Part shown: in pieces, positions 54,997 through 64,000 of the stretch
How positions within the stretch are numbered: position 1 is the first letter of the stretch
How the letters are laid out: every line of letters begins with the position of its first letter
From: Dichotomocladium elegans
Lineage: Eukaryota > Mucoromycota > Mucoromycetes > Mucorales > Lichtheimiaceae
NCBI GenBank assembly: GCA_025716815.1
Contig: JAIXMN010000010.1
Location: 372,001 to 436,000 of the forward strand
Length of the DNA stretch: 64,000 nt
Direction of reading: 5' to 3'
Position numbers and translations under genes: made by a program
Notes under the pieces: model-generated
Seen by the model: the letters and a program-made list of their open reading frames with translations, nothing else
Told to the model about the DNA's origin: nothing
Database searches by the model: none

Positions 54997-57508
54997 CTCA
55001 AGGACGGGGCCGGGATGGACTTATTGCGCGGATTAAGACCAGTAAAACGTAATTAATCCGATAGCCCCTTAATGAAACCGAAACAACGAGAAATGGATCA
55101 AGTGATTGAGAGCATTTTTGAGATTGTCTCTGTGCAGGATGCACACCGAATACGGCATGACGCTGACGCAAAAGGAACATTGATGGTCATATGCGGTGAT
55201 CATGGAATGAATGAAGTAAGTCGCTTGTGCGTTGCATTTTGCTGTTCCCTAAAGTACCCCAGGAAGGAAACCATGGGGGATCGTCAGTAGGCGAAACGTC
55301 CGCGGTGAGTGTTCCCGTCCAGATTGACTTGATGTACGCGTTTCTAACCGCTGTCAATCAGGCTCTTGTCTTCATGAGTCCCCGTTTCGGGTCCCGTCCG
55401 ACGCTGAATCGCGCTGCATCTCGACGGTTTAAGGTCGAGGAGGAATTCACGGAGGTCTATGGTTACCCGGTGGTCGAACAGGTGGACCTCGTTCCGACAT
55501 TAGCATGCTTATTTGGTTTTCCAATTCCTCGAAACAATCTCGGAAAAGTGATTGTACCGATGTTCACCCGTCAATCCAGTCAAAGCTCTTTATTACGGGC
55601 ACTTCAGCTGAACGCATACCAGATTAGCCAGCTGCTAAAGGAAGTGGATGATGCGTTTAAGCGTTACTTGGACAACAACGCCACCGGAATTCAAGCCGGC
55701 ACGGAGGTTGATCCCTATTCTATCAAGCTGCTTAATGAAGCGCATGTCGCTCACAAATTGTTTATTCAAGAGTCAACAGTCGAGAACGCCGAAGTCGCTG
55801 CCAGGGCTTATTTAGAAGTGAGTATAGCGCCTCAGTGCTCCGGAACTGCCCTCGCTCAGCTAAAGTGTTTTTTTTTCTTGTTAGTTTATCACTTTTGCGC
55901 AATCAAAGCTAACAAACACGGCTGGCGATTACAACTTGAACGACATGAGCATCGGCGCTGTCCTGATCCTCGCAAGTGCTCTGACATTCTCCACATGGGC
56001 CATACGCCGAGCCAAGTTCGAGAAACCTGCAAAACTGTCCTTTAGTCAGGTCTTTGCCATTTTCATTCTCTGTGGGTTCGCAGTGAGTATGTTTGCAAGC
56101 AGCTTCATCGAAGAGGAGCACCTGATTTGGTATTACTGCACAACAACAGCTCTCCTCCTCGGATTACTGGAAAGGTAATTTTATATTACTTCTGACGCGG
56201 TTGAATTGCTAAAGATTGAGGTCGTATGTATGATAGCATGGGAATTTCTGGTATGCCATTGTATGAGAAAGTCATGTTGGTGCTCTCCTGTTTACTGCAG
56301 ATGGTGCTACTGCGGTTGAGCACTGCATGGAACAGCAGCACCTATGCATACATAGAAAAATCGCTCTTTGGGGCTGAATGGCACTTCCTCGCCGCATCAC
56401 TCGTGATGTGTTTCTTATATGGAGCTCATCTGATCTGGAACATCGGCACGAAGACCGGTCATCATTCGGCTGCCACGACAGTGGTGGTGTCATCAAGCGC
56501 AGGTTATCTTCAACTGATGATCAAGATCGCTTCCATCTTCATCATGGGTCTATGTTCGGCCCTTGTGATGCTGTACAAAGTGCGCGTGGATGGCGTGGAT
56601 GGCACTGTTCCTGCGCTTTACGGTAGGGATCTACCCGAGGCATTGGAATTTGCCACGCAACTCGATCAGGTCGCCTTGGGGAAATTAATTTATAATTATT
56701 GCGGAGCAAGTCTTTTCGTGTTCACAGCTCTTGTCTATGTGACGGAAACAGCTGCAGTATTGCATTTGCCTGGTAAGGCAGCGAGCGCGAAAATACGGAA
56801 GTTTGTGTAATCTTTTTTCTTACAAGCCGTCGTATAGAGAGCGATGAGGGGCACAGCGGATATTCATCAAGACATTATCTGGATGGACTCCTGTTCATCA
56901 GCACACCGCTATGGATTCTTTTTACGCGCACACACTTTGCCGCTTTGTTTATTCTTTTTACGATTCAGTTTCATCTGATGCGACGTTGGCAGTCTCGGCT
57001 TCGCTCAAGTGGGGTGTATCAGCAACAACAACCTGGTTGGTTCTTGGCCATCACAGCAACCTGCATGGCCCACGCAGCTTTCTTCATGACTGGACACACA
57101 AACTCGATTGCGGCAGTAGATCTCAGCAATGCTTATATTGGTATCTCAGACTATAACGCTGTCATCATTGGCGTTTTGACCTTCTGCTCGAATTGGTCGA
57201 CAAGCATTTGGTGGATGATTGTAGGTTTGATTTTGCTACTGGACGGCGCAGCCAAAGATCGAACGGCGGAGCAACGGTGGTGGGACTATATTGTTACACA
57301 GTCCGCCATATTCGCACTATTCATTGCAGCCCTTTCTATCTCTGTCACCCTATTACGCGAACATCTATTTATCTGGACGGTCTTTTCTCCCAAATACCTG
57401 TACCAGGTTGCGTGGACATGTTTGTTCCATTGGATCTTCCAAGCATTGATTGGAACGGTGTCCATGAAGCTGTATCACACCGACGAAGCCAAGGCATCTT
57501 TGAATTAA
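53989..57508 (+). CDS. LAS21: GPI ethanolamine phosphate transferase 2 (LAS21/GPI7, PIG-G)
   Basis: Eleven exons (53989-54218, 54300-54344, 54394-54512, 54580-54782, 54835-54962, 55065-55215, 55263-55304, 55362-55817, 55885-56174, 56237-56772, 56838-57508) give 956 residues with consistent phases. An N-terminal signal anchor (LLSILAVTQLVGLALFARGF) is followed by an alkaline-phosphatase-type luminal domain: FIVIDALRNDF (metal-binding Asp), ATAPTVTMPRIKALTTG (nucleophile Thr), HYLGLDHVGH and VICGDHGMNE. The second half is a many-helix membrane region. GHTNSIAAVDLSNAYIG is the conserved C-terminal block of this family. The enzyme adds ethanolamine phosphate to the second mannose of GPI anchors in the ER. 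The start MKFTCWQ is chosen because it opens the signal anchor. Intron 3 has a GC donor. Confidence 0.92.
54963..54998 (+). repeat. TA/GT microsatellite at a 5' splice site
   Basis: Intron 5 of LAS21 begins GTATATATATATAT and runs into a GTGTGT series, so the dinucleotide array starts inside the donor consensus. Confidence 0.8.
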
Positions 57509-58430
57509 AGGAACTCTCTGGGCTTTAGCACAATACGGACGCGGCACGTCCTCCGAGACATATATACATATATAAAAGAATACATAACTGCTAATTATAT
57601 ACGTCATCTATGGGGAAGGGGCAAATGGATCCGGATAGATGCGCTTGCATATTTTCTTCCCATCTTTTTTATTGTTATCAAACCCCCTCCGGACCATCGG
57701 CAAACCTTGCGTGCAGCGACGCGGCGCATCTGCGAATGAGACCCACTAATCGAACGACAGCCGCGAGAGGTGGATGGGGGTGGGACCTCCTTTTTTTAGC
57801 ACGCACGGGCCCTGTCTCTTGGATTGCTTTGTACAAGGTCAACTTCCTCGGGAAATCGCCACCGGTCGTCGGTCGGGTCTCGAAATAGAACAAGTAAATG
57901 GGAGGGTGGATACGCGCCCAACCACCCACAAGAACTGGTAACCCAGACCGCCGGAGTTCCTGTTGGGTTGAAATGCTCCCTTCATCAAATGGTGGGGGAG
58001 GGGGGATAGATAGCCCAAATGCCCGTTACGTATGTTTTCCACTACCACCCTCATCCCCTCTTCAACAACCTCCACCCCCCAAAAAAAGACACTCACCTTT
58101 TATTTACATGCACGTGCAAGAATGTATATCGATCTGCAATTTTTTTCTTTATTTGTTTTCTTTTACTAGACATAATAGAAAAGCGAAGAAGACAAGAAAT
58201 GCGGGAATGATCATAATGGGTTAGTGGGCCAATGTTGGTTTCGGGGGGGGGGATATTTGTGATTGGCATGATGACATGATGTTGCATAGGAAAGTTTGCT
58301 TTTTTCCACCTTCCTCCATAGAAGAAGAAACGAGTGGAAATGATGTAATGTCATAGTACGGGGCAGACAGACAGGCAGGCAGGCAGGCAGGCAGGGGGAA
58401 GTAAGAGGGTGAGAGAGTGGACACAGACGC
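57509..58430. other. intergenic region with GGCA repeat
   Basis: About 920 bases with no supported gene. A short AGGC/GGCA tetranucleotide run (six or so units) lies at 58366-58394, and a G9 run near 58243. The last part is 3' sequence of the zinc-finger gene. Confidence 0.5.
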
Positions 58431-59090
58431 TCAGATATTGCTCCGGGTATTTTTCTTCATCCATGCTAAGACTTGAGGGCCAGCTCGGCATGATGACTCG
58501 TTGCGGAAATGGCGTCCGCGCGCATCGGACCTGGGAAATGCTTTCAGACAGCATGGACACACGTACGGCTTGACCCCAGTATGGATGCGCGTGTGCCTTT
58601 CTAGGTCATGCCGCCGGGAAAACGTCCGCGTGCAGTAGCCGCACTCGTGTGGTCTGCTACCATGAGATGCTATTGTCGACATGGACGATGACTTGCGCCG
58701 CAGTGCTGGACGCTGAGAAGGCTCAGGAAGGGGTGCGGTACTAGTAGTAACGGCACTGTGCACCGATGCGTCACTGTCGAACTCGCCGACGCTCCCTACG
58801 CTTCCTCGACGATAGCAAAGATCATATTGATAAGAATAGCATGTGGATGGCGGCGGCGGCGGCGGCGGTGGTGGTGCCTCTAAGGCTTTGGGCATTGCGA
58901 AAGATGAAGCCATACAGTGGTCATGCCCCTCAGAAATTACGCAGTTGTCCGTCGGTCCCCAGTATAAAGGGATGTCATGCTGTAGCACTTCGGTTTGCAC
59001 GGGTTCTCTTGACATGAACTGCCCGTTATCGTGAGCCATGGTGGTTTGATTGAAGAACTCCGAATAAAAAGTGTACGCTGTGGATATCAT
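58431..59090 (-). CDS. C2H2 zinc-finger transcription factor
   Basis: An intronless 219-residue protein. The N-terminal 110 residues are low complexity with a polyproline run (EAPPPPPPPPPS). Then comes a Ser-rich basic stretch (RPALRRKSSSMST), where RRKSSS resembles a kinase site. Two tandem fingers follow: HECGYCTRTFSRRHDLERHT with RIH and the linker TGVKPY, and then CPCCLKAFPRSDARGRH, whose last ligand appears to be Cys (HFRNESSC) rather than His. The arrangement resembles fungal two-finger regulators. Its targets cannot be told from the sequence. The first ATG is used, and a second Met 17 codons on (MAHDNG) is an alternative start. The polyproline is encoded by a (GGC/GGT)n run. Confidence 0.85.
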   Translation of the reverse strand: MISTAYTFYSEFFNQTTMAHDNGQFMSREPVQTEVLQHDIPLYWGPTDNCVISEGHDHCMASSFAMPKALEAPPPPPPPPPSTCYSYQYDLCYRRGSVGSVGEFDSDASVHSAVTTSTAPLPEPSQRPALRRKSSSMSTIASHGSRPHECGYCTRTFSRRHDLERHTRIHTGVKPYVCPCCLKAFPRSDARGRHFRNESSCRAGPQVLAWMKKNTRSNI

Positions 59091-60314
59091 GATGTTGAAA
59101 ATAATTCAGTCCCACAAAGAAAGTAAAGAATACTAGAAGCAAAAAGACCAAGTGCGTCTGGAGAGTTGGCGCTTTATATAAATCCCGTGTAGAAGGCACA
59201 TTGCGGACTACACAACTTGTTATGTGTGCGTGTAGCTCACTGCTCTAATTGGACAAGTTGGGGTGTTCACATGAGTCATGTCTCTCAGCTTGATTTTCCC
59301 AATTAAGAGAACCGAGAAAAAACTAGAAGCGATCATGGTGGTACTGTCACAAAGCGTCTCGGATGACAGGATCTTGTCCTTCTCAATACGCTTTGACTTT
59401 TGTAACAACTGCTGAGTCCTTGTTGCCCTATAGACAAATAATGAAACCTATCTCAGAGTGTCTAAAGCCGTTCAGCATAAATCTACAACTTCGCATCGCA
59501 TCGTGGAATTCAGCGTACCTCTCTCCTGTGATGGAGCGTAATTGAGTATCCATCTTGGGCACAGTCTTATCCCTTCCGATCCGAAGACTATCCAACATAT
59601 TGTCCTCGAGTAAAACAGCTTAGGGTACCAAGCCCTCCTTTTTTTTTCGTCAACTGACTGGAGGTGTCGCAAAGTATGCGATCTGAAGTCTCTAAGAAGC
59701 GAAATGGCTCTTCGATTCGCTTAGTTTTAATCTCACGACAAACAGCGCACAGATATCTTTGGATACTAATACGTGTGCTTGATGATGGACTAGCCAACCG
59801 TTACTCACGTTCAATCGCAATCTAGTTCCTCCTCTCCCCCCAATTGATGACTGCGAAAGCATACAGCGTTCGCTCCCGATCTTTTATCTAAAGTGCCCCT
59901 TTCTGTATTACGGATGAACGCATTGCCCTACCCCGTGTGTTTTCTGTGCAACATTGTTCTTTTTCTGTCATACTAAAAACCTCACAATGCAAGCAAATGG
60001 TGCTATCGGAAAGAATGGAATGCTCTAACGCATTTGTTCTTTTTTACCCAGTCCCAAGATCCTGGCGCCGCAAATGAGAACCTCGTTCACTCTACCTTCT
60101 CTCTGTTCACCAATACTATACTGACGAAAAAAAAGAGTAGATCCATTTCTTTGGGCAGCAAACACGCGCGCACGCCCAACTAGCCCCTGCAGACATGACA
60201 TATATGATCGCGATTGTCCCGATTGAACTGGCGTGAAGCTATTGGTTTCTTGCAGTCACTTCCATCCTTTATATTTATGTGCGAGCGTGTGTGTGTTGTG
60301 CGAAAAGTATCAGT

Positions 60315-60355
<41 letters not shown>

Positions 60356-63300
60356 AAACCAGCCTTATAATATACAATAATCTCCTCCCTAGGATGTGGC
60401 AATCGATAGGAACATGATCGTGTTGCAACATCAGGTCAAATTTCGCAATTCGCCCTTCAAAATAATAAATGTCAGCTACCTCCGGCCCCTCTTCCTGAAA
60501 TACTGGACGCAATCGATGACTCTCCAACCGTGGACATATAGACAGGTAAGGAGATATCCATTCTCACCCACTTTTACTTGGCGCCCTGGCAAGTGATCGT
60601 TACACATAATTACAAAGTGACCGAAGGTGAGAAAATAAAGGTGGGGCTTGCGATATCATTGCAGCATGCTCATATAGTATACATCTCTTTTGAACAGAAC
60701 TTTGGGGTAATACAGTTACTGATCTTAACGCCATTAGGATCCTCTTGGAACGGCTTTGCGTCATTTTCAAGTACGTATAACATCTCATTTTATTTCGTCG
60801 TGTTAGACTGGTTGATGCATGAGGTTTGTGTTGCCATGACAAGAAAAGATCTTTAGTTCCCGTTTCCCATCCAAAACAGAAACATTTCCGCTTGTTCGTT
60901 CAATAAACCTGTTCTGCAGGCTTCCTATATTCTGAGTTTCTGCAGACTTTTGCGATGCAAAGTTGTCGGATGGGGCATTGTAGAAGCGGAGGAACATGCA
61001 ATGCACGTGGTTAGAGTTAAGAAAGATTTTACAAAAGAAAACATGTCGACCATGTCTCTATTCAGGATAACAGGTTTTTTTTTTACACAGGGGACCAAGC
61101 GTACACACGTTGTATATACCCACAGGGTTCGGTCAATTCGGCATCTAATATTCGGGATGCCGAAGCTAACCCAGTCGAATTTAGCGTGCTTCTATGTATA
61201 CCATATAATTTTGCATCGGATAAAATGCCAGACATTAGTTAGCACAGCAACCAGCATAGTACTGGTCATCGAGCAACTCAAAAGGTGGCGCAGTTAGTGC
61301 TGTATACAAGATAGGGATTATTTAGACGCTGTTTGGTGGTGCGTTCACAATGTCGGTAAACATCCTCCTCTCCTTTTTTTTTTCCTTTCGGGAGGTAGGT
61401 CAATCAGATTGCAAAAACGCTGAAGAATGATCAATTCAGTCAACAGATATGTTTGTGTACCACACGCATACCGGCATTTGTTCTAAGCTGCTACGCGTGC
61501 ATTTCTATGTTCCTGCTGCGTATCTGATTGCCGTTGATATGATACACCCGCTGGGGCTGCCCTCTGATTGCGATTGGCGAGTTAATCTGTTAGAATATTA
61601 CTAACTTCCGTCCCACCTCTCAGTTTTTCTCCAGCTGCCTGAGCAACAGGCGATATTAAGGATTATGGACGTTCTATTATGATGCCCTTTTGATTTCTTC
61701 TAGACGATCCAGTAATCCATCTGCTATGAGAAAGGAAAAATAACTAAGATGTGTGACATGTCTGATACCAGAATGGTTTTGTATTCTGGTTTCATAACCT
61801 ATGCAGTTACTTCCGATATCAGATCGTGGAGTAATGACGACATTGTCACCCGCACCATAAAAGCTCTTGAGTACACCGAAAAGTGTTTTAGAATATTACA
61901 ACCACTACGATTCACGCAGATCCTCAATAATAAGATACAGCATTGATATAGGATAATTTCCGGTGGAGGCAATTTGCAAGCTTCGGGGAGTTTTTCATGG
62001 TAGAGTCAAACAGCTTGACCAATCTGTCGAAATGAGGTACAGCATAGGTATACCACTGTGTATTTTGTGTCATCAGTTTTAAATTGATGTCTTTTATAAG
62101 GACCCTGTGTCTGTCCGTCCAAAAACATGCGCTTATAAAGTAACAATAGATATCATCGAGCATGAAAAAATTCATTCCCGGATACTACTAAAAAGGAGCA
62201 CGGTAGTTCTTGTGATCCCTGATCATATATTGTAAATGATTCGAGAGATATTTGATCAGTTCTCCTTTCCTGGTATGTTAAATAAGTGGATTCTGGGCCT
62301 ATCCACGACATACACAACACTGTGTTGGATTTCTTTCTTGCTTCAGTAAAGAATTCAATACGGGAGCCTCGGTGATCTGTGCGCCGAGGGGTGAAAAATT
62401 TTATTGCGCAATATTGCCAAAGTCCGAGCTCTGACTATCAAATCAAAGATGGTCCAATGTCTGTCATCATAAAACAACGAAGGGATGGCATTAAGCGAAC
62501 GTACAAATGATGGCAAAATGTCACCAGGAAATATTGACAAACCACACCCACGACCAAACACAGGGAGCATTTCAGAACAAAAGAAGGAAAAATCCAATAG
62601 CTAATCATAATTTAGCACCAGTAACGACAACGGCAAAAAATCGGAAGAAGGTGAGAAGAAAGTTAATGATTATACATAATGCAATGTGATAAAGCTCGCT
62701 CGGCAACCGGGCGGCCTTTGTTGTAGGGAAGTCGTCGCAGGATAATAACTAAGAGTAGGCACAATAAACTAGACTGGGGATGCTTAAGCTTCGTCAAGGG
62801 GTCAACCAAAGTAGTTATTACTACAGAAAGTGGCTGCGGATGATTTTTTAGCCGCGATGATGTTCCAAGAGCAGAAACTGATGTCTCGTACAACACACAT
62901 GCTTGAACGTCAAACAAGTTCTACTGCGGTTGGGGCCGGAGCAAGCGGTAGCTTCTGTTAGTGAGAGGCGACACTGTGCTTAGCAGTTTTGATTCTATTA
63001 TCATCCTGAATCTACAACCGACTATGATTTTTGAAGCCCTGCACACTGGTCTGGCAAGGGAGTGAATCAGATGATAGGTCTTCCCATCTTGGAACACCAC
63101 AGATAATTTCTCGACCTAAAAAAAGTATCAAAGTGGAGTTCTCCCCCACCAAGAAAAAAGAGCTCTGTGGCGGCATTGTGTCAAGTGTCGATCCAGCTCC
63201 TTCCCACGCCCACCAAAAAAAGAAAATACCGACGAGGCATGGGGTTCCAGCCGTTGTTTGCTTCAAATAAACTATTCCAAGACAATCCACTGGTTATCGT

Positions 63301-63787
63301 TATTGCTGGCATCAAACTAGTCCATATTTTGTTCGGCCCGGGTGTACAAGATGATACTGCCAACATACCGTAGCTGCGTGAATTCAACTTTACTGCCTCG
63401 TGGGAGCTTCCACTCCTTTACTATTTATTCTGGAACGTCTATCTTAAAGAAAAGCGGTAAGGTTATTACTTGAGCTCTAAAAGCATGAATGATAATCTAC
63501 GTGCTTTGTTTTTTTTTCTTTTAAGACATGCTTTCTTGCTACGACCGTGGGGCGCGCGATGGGCACGAGAAAGGATGTGTAGACTCCGTACCATGTCAAG
63601 GCTCGTATGTATTTGTTTGTGTATCTTCACGATGAGCAGGTGCCTGTTAAGGCAACACTGACGACGTTGAGCAGATGATCAATCGATGGGACTGCCAAAC
63701 TCCTGGTAGGGTTGGATCTTTCTTTTTTTTATAGTACAAAGCTACATCTCCATTTCTCACGTCTTCTTTCCTCTTTAACAAAAGAAC
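59091..63787. other. long stretch without a supported gene
   Basis: Frames on both strands are under 120 codons with no recognisable domain. A segment at about 60396-60550 reads as QHQVKFRNSPFKIINVSYLR and ends near a GGTAAG donor-like site, so a small exon is possible. Frames at 61749-61946 (plus) and 61924-62175 and 62355-62597 (minus) are also unassigned. Confidence 0.4.
60317..60351 (+). repeat. (GT)n microsatellite
   Basis: About 17 GT dinucleotides in a row. They create the His-Thr frame seen on the minus strand, which is not a gene. Confidence 0.95.
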
Positions 63788-64000
63788 ATGAACACGTTGG
63801 TCACTTTTTTCAAGAACAAGGCGGCCTTGATAGTTACTTCTGCCGCTGCATCGTTGCCGTCCCCCGTATCTTACCATCTAACCAAGCAGTGCCAGAACGG
63901 TGCCCGCTTCTTCAGCAACGTGACATGTCAGTTGAACATGCTCACACAAACTGTCTTCTGTCCCGATCACTATGATCCCTATCTCCGAAAGGAACACGCA
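63788..64000 (+). CDS. 5' end of an unidentified gene, cut by the window edge
   Basis: The frame opens MNTLVTFFKNKAALIVTSAA, a short amphipathic and hydrophobic N-terminus that could be a signal or membrane anchor. It then continues for at least 71 codons without a stop to the last base, with QCQNGARFFSNVTCQLNM and FCPDHYDPYLR. Cys residues and an N-glycosylation sequon (NVT) suggest a secreted or luminal protein. The family is not recognised. Confidence 0.5.
   Translation, partial: MNTLVTFFKNKAALIVTSAAASLPSPVSYHLTKQCQNGARFFSNVTCQLNMLTQTVFCPDHYDPYLRKEHA

Noticed and set aside
58366..58394. GGCA repeat as a regulatory element of the zinc-finger gene
   Set aside because: It lies downstream of the stop codon and is a short simple repeat.
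60180..60417. His-Thr repeat frame on the minus strand
   Set aside because: Product of the (GT)n microsatellite.

Overview
The window looks like genomic DNA of a filamentous early-diverging fungus, most likely Mucoromycota/Mucorales. Its genes are dense with short GT-AG introns and encode ordinary eukaryotic proteins (eIF4E, ribosomal proteins S7 and S4, NUP85, LAS21/GPI7). The repeats are Ty3/Gypsy retrotransposons, a LINE-type reverse-transcriptase remnant and a truncated DDE transposase of kinds common in that group. The species assignment is an inference from protein flavour, not a search.

Positions 1-21.7 kb are a transposon graveyard with readable nesting. A truncated DDE transposase gene (210-1409) is followed by a tRNA-like SINE candidate (about 1880-2045). 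Next is a Gypsy gag remnant on the minus strand (2853-4258). A Mutator-like short element (3108-3901, 9-bp target duplication) split it, and that element was itself entered by a 314-bp TA-flanked inverted-repeat element (3251-3564). A tRNA-Lys(CTT) gene (5374-5446) has retroelement ends on both sides. A minus-strand Gypsy element with 494-bp LTRs (5457-14823) starts 10 bp upstream of it. That Gypsy was split by a 3651-bp foldback element (8999-12649) with 1077-bp inverted arms, whose termini match those of the 314-bp element. A LINE C-terminal fragment (15089-15803) then abuts a plus-strand chromodomain Gypsy element (15804-20872). This element has apparently identical 317-bp LTRs, no gag and frameshifted pol. 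A solo LTR fragment of the same family lies at 21419-21689.

Positions 21.7-29.2 kb are gene-poor: a long pyrimidine-rich tract with a TTTTGTTC-type minisatellite, a 35-bp tandem repeat, two inverted diverged copies of a short coding-like sequence, and a glutamine-rich reading frame of unknown status. About 25.4-28.7 kb holds nothing I can support.

Positions 29.3-48.9 kb are the core gene block. In order: a UPF0014/FetB-type permease (-), NUP85 (-), eIF4E (+), RPS7 (+), an ALDH7/antiquitin-type aldehyde dehydrogenase (-), a zinc-ribbon/acidic protein with possible PRAS40-like features (+), a CCDC97 homologue (-), a large unidentified helical protein (+), and RPS4 (+). The CCDC97 homologue and the unidentified gene are divergent with only 108 bp between their start codons. 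Exon sums divide by three for every gene whose exons I resolved completely.

Positions 49-64 kb hold an unresolved coding-like stretch (about 49.4-52.5 kb), the 11-exon LAS21/GPI7 gene (53989-57508), a single-exon C2H2 zinc-finger gene (58431-59090, -), a long stretch without a recognisable gene, and the 5' end of an unidentified gene running off the window (63788-64000). The ordinary genes show no operon-like cooperation. The strongest unusual signal is the family of TA-inserting inverted-repeat elements present here in two sizes, the larger carrying private cargo reading frames.
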